From NCBI GenBank assembly GCA_947589175.1, contig CANPZR010000172.1:1-5803 (forward strand): a stretch of 5,803 nt of DNA, read 5' to 3'. Made by a program: the position numbers and the translations under genes. Shown in pieces: positions 3,952 to 5,803 of this stretch (position 1 is the stretch's first letter; each line of letters starts with the position of its first letter). This stretch comes from an uncultured Lachnospiraceae bacterium (GTDB lineage: Bacteria; Bacillota; Clostridia; Lachnospirales; Lachnospiraceae). Below the pieces are notes generated by a model. That model was not told where the DNA came from and searched no databases. It saw only the letters and a list, made by a program, of their open reading frames with translations.

Positions 3952-5444
3952 CCTTCTCCGCAAATGACATAACGGACACCTGCTCCTTTTCCGTTTTTCT
4001 GAATATAGCCCTTTTCCACCATCCCATCAATTACCCTTCTGGCGGAGGTTCGAGACTTATATCCGCACACTTCCGCAGCCTTTGCCGTGCCTATGCTTCC
4101 ATGTTCAGAAATATATCGCATGATAGCATCTTCTTTTTCACCCAGCGATGGCTTGTTCTGTTTTATATTTTGTTCATCCTGACGCAAATCTGCTGCCCCA
4201 GGTATATAAACGACCTGTCCTACCTCTAACTTCAAAATAACACGGTCTGCGCGGACTGAAAAAACAAATTCCGGCTTTTTCCAATTCTGTTCTTTCCATG
4301 CAGTCATAATCTTGTCAACTCCACTGCCAGCACGTTCCCCGACATTTACAAATCCAAACATTTTCAAAATATTCGGATTTCTCGGATCACTATTCCCTCC
4401 CGCATAAAATTCCTCTTTCGTAATTCGAATAGTTCCCGGATTTGAAATTGTTATCTTTTTCCCTTTTTTTACAATAACCACACCTCGTCGGCCATAATAA
4501 TTAGAATGCGCCAGAGCGTTTGCAACAGCTTCACCCAGGGCGGCATGTACATCCACACGGTCTATCCGGCGTCCATCCTTCCGATTTACAAAAGGTACCG
4601 CAACATCATCATCCATCCGGTTGATTACCTTATAATAAAAATCATAGAGATTGCCGCTCCAGTCTCCTTCATCAGAATGTGTACGGAACAGCCATCTTAC
4701 TGACTTGTCCTCACTTTCTTCCCGATAGTCCAAAAAATAATTCGGAAATACCTCCGTTATGCGATAGGCTTCTCCAAAAAACAGCAGCCCTGCCATAGTC
4801 GGAGATAATTCACCATTATCATTCTTTGCAATCGCCCGCAGTTTCATTAAAAACTCATCATTTTCAAGTAAATTCCAGGGATGTCCCTGATGCAGCTGTT
4901 CAAAAATAATACGATATCCCTTAATCGTATCTGTATTCAACGCATCTAATCCCATATCATCTAAAACTTCTGTATCTGTTCCGCCATCCCGCTGATCTGC
5001 GAACATAGCGCGGACTGCTTCCTCCGAACACAAAAAGTCCCCCTCATAATCTCTACGATAGGTTCCTTTCATCGGATCACTCCCAATATACACTGGTTTG
5101 TCATGTCGATCCGCTGCCGGAACATCAATTCTAAGAATGGTTTTCCCCTCAACAACCACAGGACGTACATGGTGATTTAATAAAATGTTCTTCGAGACCT
5201 TGTGCTGATTATTTACCGTACTCCAAAAATCCTTCTGATACTTAATTACCTGCTTTTCAGATAATCCTTCCACTGTAAATGAATCACGGTGTTCCTTGAT
5301 TCCAAGAAATACTGTTCCTCCATCTGTATTTGCAAAAGAGGAATATGTCTCCCATATACTAACCGGAAGTCCGTTCGCGGCAGTCTTGCACTCATATTCG
5401 TGATTTTCTGTTAATTTCAACTGGTCTAATATTTCCTTCTTCAC
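3936..5444 (-). CDS. AlbA_2 (Schlafen-type) domain ATP-binding protein with C-terminal winged helix
   Basis: The protein has about 502 residues and three parts, numbered from the GTG start. An AlbA_2 domain lies at about 16-150 (EYECKTA, WETYSSFANTDGGTVFLGIKE, GTYRRDYEGDFLCS). A divergent GHKL / HATPase_c_4 ATP-binding domain lies at about 295-385 (N-box region GEAVANALAHSNY, ISNPG, NSDPRNPNILKMFGFVNVGERAGSGVDKI). A winged helix-turn-helix lies at about 435-495 (AAEVCGYKSRTSARRVIDGMVEKGYI). This is the COG2865-type layout, usually called putative transcriptional regulator; some relatives occur in mobile or defence-type regions. The role here is unknown. Start choice: GAGGGT (5456-5451) is 6-7 bases before the GTG at 5444. 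An in-frame ATG at 5462 adds six residues (MIEGEI) but has no Shine-Dalgarno. The C-terminus ends in VVKK inside the 41-base repeat. The gene is AT-richer than the core genes, which suggests transfer. Confidence 0.9.
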   Translation of the reverse strand: MKKEILDQLKLTENHEYECKTAANGLPVSIWETYSSFANTDGGTVFLGIKEHRDSFTVEGLSEKQVIKYQKDFWSTVNNQHKVSKNILLNHHVRPVVVEGKTILRIDVPAADRHDKPVYIGSDPMKGTYRRDYEGDFLCSEEAVRAMFADQRDGGTDTEVLDDMGLDALNTDTIKGYRIIFEQLHQGHPWNLLENDEFLMKLRAIAKNDNGELSPTMAGLLFFGEAYRITEVFPNYFLDYREESEDKSVRWLFRTHSDEGDWSGNLYDFYYKVINRMDDDVAVPFVNRKDGRRIDRVDVHAALGEAVANALAHSNYYGRRGVVIVKKGKKITISNPGTIRITKEEFYAGGNSDPRNPNILKMFGFVNVGERAGSGVDKIMTAWKEQNWKKPEFVFSVRADRVILKLEVGQVVYIPGAADLRQDEQNIKQNKPSLGEKEDAIMRYISEHGSIGTAKAAEVCGYKSRTSARRVIDGMVEKGYIQKNGKGAGVRYVICGEGVVKK

Positions 5445-5505
5445 TATTTCACCCTCAATCATTTTTTACAGCTTTAGGTTCGGGAAGTTGCTCTGCTTAT
5501 CAATA

Positions 5506-5534
5506 ATTATACTAGAAATAGACAATCGTATCAA
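5506..5534 (-). promoter_or_regulatory. Sigma-A promoter of the AlbA_2 gene
   Basis: On the minus strand TTGATA (5534-5529), a 17-base spacer and a perfect TATAAT (5511-5506) precede the AlbA_2 gene, with a predicted start near 5499 and a leader of about 50 bases. ACAAT (5522-5526) and ATTGT (5540-5544) flank the -35 as a short inverted repeat, which may or may not be an operator. Confidence 0.8.
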
Positions 5535-5593
5535 TACAAATTGTTTAATGGGCTTCTAATTTATTCAAAGCGACAGAACAAAAATCACCCGCC

Positions 5594-5803
5594 TTAAAAG
5601 TTTACATCCTCTATCAAGGGCACTTCGTCATTCCCTATATTCCACTCCCAAATGATATCTTCTAATTTTTTATAATTATTCCTAATCCATTGTTTTATTT
5701 TCGCTTCTTTCGGGCAAGAAGCACCGACATTTTCATTTTCCAAAGAAAATTTGTATACATTATCTCCTTCAATAACTTCAATAAAAGATGGTATGATTTC
5801 CAA
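5594..5803 (-). CDS. C-terminal part of an unrecognised protein (N-terminus outside the window)
   Basis: Sixty-nine or more sense codons are open up to the window edge and end at TAA (5596-5594). The edge codon is TTG, which is more likely an internal Leu than a start, because no upstream context can be seen. The visible residues include IEVIEGDNVYKFSLENENVG and PKEAKIKQWIRNNYKKLEDI, and end in an acidic tail (NDEVPLIEDVNF). The piece looks like a small soluble alpha/beta protein with a helix near residues 32-52; I cannot name its family. The AT-rich composition and lysine/asparagine-rich content resemble the AlbA_2 gene rather than the core genes. The 131-base gap to the AlbA_2 start contains that gene's promoter. 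No convincing terminator follows this ORF. Confidence 0.6.
   Translation of the reverse strand: MEIIPSFIEVIEGDNVYKFSLENENVGASCPKEAKIKQWIRNNYKKLEDIIWEWNIGNDEVPLIEDVNF

Overview
The window looks chromosomal and comes from a Clostridia-type Firmicute, most likely a Lachnospiraceae relative. The evidence is the gene order rpmG-secE-nusG-rplK, strong AGGAGG ribosome binding sites, a NusG domain II protein paired with a Gx-family membrane protein, and a 29-residue holin-like type I toxin. The genus cannot be named from sequence alone.

Layout. (1) Positions 1-1350, minus strand: the start of a translation/transcription/secretion operon. It holds rpmG (L33), secE, nusG and the first 100 codons of rplK (L11), behind a good sigma-A promoter at 1320-1349. 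(2) Positions 1386-2550, plus strand: a divergent two-gene unit. It encodes a membrane-anchored NusG domain II protein and a Gx transporter / heptaprenyl diphosphate synthase component I-like membrane protein. (3) Positions 2558-3278, minus strand: an unrecognised 210-residue protein with its own promoter. It converges on the Gx gene with a 7-base gap, and its best intrinsic terminator lies about 170 bases away, inside the Gx coding sequence. (4) Positions 3365-3750: a compact toxin-antitoxin locus of the type I (RNA antitoxin) kind. It has a plus-strand promoter, a structured leader with sequences able to pair with the ribosome binding site, a 29-codon membrane peptide and a terminator. A convergent minus-strand promoter drives an RNA of about 110 bases that covers the toxin mRNA 3' region and ends in its own hairpin plus U-tract. 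(5) Positions 3840-3951: nearly three 41-base tandem units, which contain nine TGRYCA boxes at 11/11/19-base spacing. They overlap the 3' end of the next gene. (6) Positions 3936-5534, minus strand: an AlbA_2 (Schlafen-type) plus histidine-kinase-like ATPase plus winged-helix protein with its own promoter. (7) Positions 5594-5803, minus strand: the C-terminal part of an unrecognised protein that runs off the window.

The left 2.6 kb is core-genome material with higher GC. From about 3200 rightward the DNA is more AT-rich and accessory in character (toxin locus, tandem repeat, AlbA_2 protein, unknown ORF). The most interesting parts are the complete type I toxin-antitoxin module and the helically phased 41-base repeat, whose copy number or point changes would alter the C-terminal tail of the AlbA_2 protein.
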